Shown here: positions 61,998 to 64,000 of the stretch, piece by piece
How the letters are laid out: each line of letters begins with the position of its first letter
How positions within the stretch are numbered: the stretch's first letter is position 1
Source of the DNA: Clostridium sp. OM02-18AC
Lineage (GTDB): Bacteria; Bacillota; Clostridia; Lachnospirales; Lachnospiraceae
Length of the DNA stretch: 64,000 nucleotides
Assembly: GCF_003481825.1 (NCBI RefSeq)
Contig: NZ_QULW01000014.1
Span: forward strand, 1 to 64,000
Direction of reading: 5' to 3'
Position numbers and translations under genes: made by a program
The notes under the pieces: generated by a model
What the model was told of the DNA's origin: nothing
The model's input: the letters and a program-made list of their open reading frames with translations, nothing else
Database searches by the model: none

Positions 61998-62023
61998 GGA
62001 ATGCAAACCTTATAATCTAATGT

Positions 62024-62100
62024 GGCAGCAGATTTTGCTGATCAAAAATGCGAGGCATCGGCAAAATCCATTGCTGTCTGCGCTATGCGTGGACAGTAAC
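62024..62100 (+). repeat. 77-bp dispersed two-hairpin element, copy B
   Basis: It matches copy A (22678-22754, minus) at about 65 of 77 positions without gaps. Both stems remain possible: GATTTTGCTGAT/ATCGGCAAAATC and TTGCTGTC/GACAGTAA, where changes turn G-C into G-U pairs. Here it lies in the 5' UTR, 25 bases after the promoter. Confidence 0.7.
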
Positions 62101-62188
62101 GAGCGACCTGCTTCACAAAACAGAGATTCCGGGTCGCAGCGCCCGGAAGCGGAAAGGGAGTACACAGCTGATGAGGAGGAAAAAGAAG

Positions 62189-63493
62189 ATGCAGCCATAT
62201 GCAGAGATGAGCACAGAGGAACTGCAGGAGCTCAGAAAACAGCTTTCTGCCCAGTACAAAGAGTTTCAGGGAAAAGATTTAAGACTGGATATGTCCAGAG
62301 GTAAGCCAAGTGTAGAGCAGCTGGATCTTTCCATGGGAATGATGGACGTATTAAGCAGCAACGATGACTTAACCTGCGAAGACGGAACCGACTGCCGTAA
62401 CTACGGTGTCCTGACCGGAATCAAGGAAGCCAAGGAGCTGATCGGAGACATGATGGAGGTAGCGCCGGATTACATCATCATCTACGGCAACTCCAGCTTA
62501 AATGTCATGTTCGATACGGTATCCCGTTCCATGACTCACGGCGTTATGGGATGTACTCCGTGGTGCAAATTAGACAAAGTCAAATTCCTGTGCCCGGTAC
62601 CGGGGTATGACCGTCATTTTGCCATCACCCAGTATTTCGGCATTGAGATGATCAATGTACCGATGACTCCGGACGGCCCGGATATGGACATGGTAGAGCG
62701 CCTGGTAGCAGAGGACGACAGCATCAAAGGTATCTGGTGTGTGCCGAAGTACTCCAACCCGACCGGAACCAGCTATTCCGATGAAACCGTTCGCCGCTTC
62801 GCAAGACTGAAACCGGCAGCACCGGATTTCCGTATCTACTGGGATAACGCATACGGCGTACACCACTTATATGACCATGACCAGGATCATCTGATCGAGA
62901 TTCTGGCAGAGTGTAAGCGCGCCGGAAACCCGGATATGGTTTACAAGTTTGCATCTACCTCCAAGATCAGCTTCCCGGGATCTGGTATTGCAGCGATTGC
63001 AACTTCCCGCAATAACTTAGAGGATATTGAGAAACAGTTAAAGTTCCAGACCATCGGCCATGACAAGGTAAACCAGCTTCGTCATGTCCGCTACTTTGGA
63101 GACATCCACGGTATGGTTGAGCATATGCGTAAGCATGCCGATATCCTCCGCCCGAAGTTCGAGGCAGTTATCGACACCTTAGAGCGTGAACTTGGCGGTC
63201 TTGGCATTGGTACCTGGACCAAGCCAAAGGGAGGCTACTTTATCGCATTCGATTCCCTGGATGGCTGTGCAAAGGCAACCGTGGCACGCTGTAAGAAGGC
63301 TGGTCTTGTTATGACCAATGCCGGAGCAACCTACCCATATGGCAAAGACCCGCACGATTCCAACATCCGTATCGCACCGTCTTACCCGCCGCTGGGCGAT
63401 CTGGTCCTGGCAATGGATCTGTTCGCACTGTGCGTCAAGATTGTAAGTATTGATAAGATTCTGGCTGACCGCAAGACGGAAGAGCAGGCATAA
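62189..63493 (+). CDS. Aspartate aminotransferase-like PLP enzyme (subgroup Ic type)
   Basis: A 434-residue class I aminotransferase of the about 430-residue branch typified by Corynebacterium AspT. The PLP Lys is in FASTSKISFPGSG; LDMSRGKPS at the start, GNSSLNVMFDTVSRSMTHG, PKYSNPTGTSYSD and YWDNAYGVHHLY are further marks. It probably interconverts aspartate and oxaloacetate; other amino-group donors are possible. I chose ATG 62189 because GAGGAGG lies just before it; the frame could start earlier at 62171 or 62048 without support. It has its own promoter and terminator. Confidence 0.88.
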   Translation: MQPYAEMSTEELQELRKQLSAQYKEFQGKDLRLDMSRGKPSVEQLDLSMGMMDVLSSNDDLTCEDGTDCRNYGVLTGIKEAKELIGDMMEVAPDYIIIYGNSSLNVMFDTVSRSMTHGVMGCTPWCKLDKVKFLCPVPGYDRHFAITQYFGIEMINVPMTPDGPDMDMVERLVAEDDSIKGIWCVPKYSNPTGTSYSDETVRRFARLKPAAPDFRIYWDNAYGVHHLYDHDQDHLIEILAECKRAGNPDMVYKFASTSKISFPGSGIAAIATSRNNLEDIEKQLKFQTIGHDKVNQLRHVRYFGDIHGMVEHMRKHADILRPKFEAVIDTLERELGGLGIGTWTKPKGGYFIAFDSLDGCAKATVARCKKAGLVMTNAGATYPYGKDPHDSNIRIAPSYPPLGDLVLAMDLFALCVKIVSIDKILADRKTEEQA

Positions 63494-63501
63494 ATTAGAA
63501 T

Positions 63502-63551
63502 AACAGGATACAAGAAAAGCTGCCGGAAGGCAGCTTTTCTTGTATCCTGTT
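63502..63551. terminator. Bidirectional terminator
   Basis: A 23-bp perfect stem (63502-63524 with 63529-63551) around GGAA between two convergent genes. Confidence 0.85.
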
Positions 63552-63571
63552 GCATGAACAGATGAAATATA

Positions 63572-64000
63572 TTACTGGCAGGTATAAACGTTAACAGCTT
63601 CATCCAGGGCTTTCTGAGAAAGTTCCTGACCAATACCAGGACGATCCGGAACCTCGTAGGAACCGTTAACCGGTTTGATGTCTTCGTACATGCCGAGGTC
63701 ACGCATATCTTTCTTGATGGCACCTTCATGAACTTCATGAATCAGGAAGTTCGGGATGACAGCCTCAACCTGCAGGCTGGCAGCCGTAGCAATCGGACCA
63801 CCGCAGATGTGAAGCTGTACAGCGGCATCATAAATATTTGCCATGTCGCAGATTTTCTTCGTCTCAGAAATACCACCGCAGATCGTAAGATCAGGCTGGA
63901 TAACCTGAAGTACGTGTTTTTCCAGATACTCGCGGAAGCCCCATCTGGTATAGATACGCTCGCCGCTTGCCAGTGCCATATGAGGAAGCGCTTTGTGAAT
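63572..64000 (-). CDS. Enolase-superfamily dehydratase (mandelate racemase type), partial
   Basis: The gene is cut by the window edge, so only the C-terminal 142 residues are seen. ASGERIYTRWGFREYLEKHV, then DLTICGGISETKKICDMAN and LHICGGPIATAASL match the C-terminal barrel of acid-sugar dehydratases such as galactonate or related dehydratases; the His of LHICGG is a probable catalytic residue. The substrate cannot be named. It is convergent with the aminotransferase gene. Confidence 0.8.
   Translation of the reverse strand: MHKALPHMALASGERIYTRWGFREYLEKHVLQVIQPDLTICGGISETKKICDMANIYDAAVQLHICGGPIATAASLQVEAVIPNFLIHEVHEGAIKKDMRDLGMYEDIKPVNGSYEVPDRPGIGQELSQKALDEAVNVYTCQ

Overview
The window looks like chromosomal DNA from an anaerobic, low-to-middle GC Clostridia bacterium, most likely a gut Lachnospiraceae. 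The pointers are [FeFe]-hydrogenases with a sensory hydrogenase relative, a GatCAB/non-discriminating AspRS route to Asn-tRNA under a T-box, a PTS/MalQ maltose locus with a LacI-type regulator, and MATE exporters. Several leader RNAs are Firmicutes-typical: glycine riboswitch, yybP-ykoY manganese riboswitch and T-box. No rRNA, CRISPR array, prophage or intact insertion sequence was seen. The species cannot be fixed from the sequence alone.

Layout. 1-4620: a co-directional housekeeping run (two YfcE-like phosphoesterases, a THUMP-domain RNA methyltransferase, a lipoprotein C1 protease, RdgB). 4670-5390: five tRNA genes (Pro, Gly, Arg, His, Leu), then trpS. 6738-8710: a MATE exporter with an operator-like repeat over its promoter, and three more tRNAs (Gln; Glu and Pro on the minus strand). 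9030-13897: a redox operon with a [2Fe-2S] protein, a HydS-type PAS hydrogenase relative, a SpoIIE-type phosphatase and a [FeFe]-hydrogenase, preceded by a Rex-like inverted repeat. 13979-18292: a second MATE, then a FadR-type GntR regulator divergent from a LeuC/LeuD-like hydro-lyase pair, with two copies of one palindromic operator between them. 19045-21702: an unusual pair, a PilZ-like/U32-like fusion beside a U32 peptidase-family protein. 21819-25184: aroD, a coiled-coil protein and an acyltransferase. 25275-31605: LacI regulator divergent from an EIIA-EIIC-EIIB PTS permease, a phosphoesterase-like protein and MalQ.

31811-37802: an SseB-family protein, a cation antiporter behind a manganese riboswitch, and two related L,D-transpeptidases. 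37975-40563: a polar amino-acid ABC importer. 40872-46103: a TauE/SafE permease, traces of gene decay, and a phosphonate-type ABC importer with a long folded leader that I cannot assign to a known riboswitch class. 46232-49974: Na+ symporter, YhdT-like partner, DUF169 protein and LuxR-type regulator. 50232-54340: DUF2812 protein, small proteins, and an alanine/glycine:Na+ symporter under a glycine riboswitch. 54340-56412: third MATE and an orphan sigma factor. 56488-61799: T-box, AspRS, gatC, gatA, gatB. 62189-64000: an aspartate aminotransferase-like enzyme and the C-terminal part of an enolase-superfamily dehydratase cut by the window edge.

The most promising points for follow-up are the unassigned folded leader of the phosphonate-type operon, a 77-bp two-hairpin dispersed repeat found twice with pairing-preserving changes, the PilZ/U32 pair, the symporter-DUF169-LuxR unit, and the Rex-like site in front of the hydrogenase operon.
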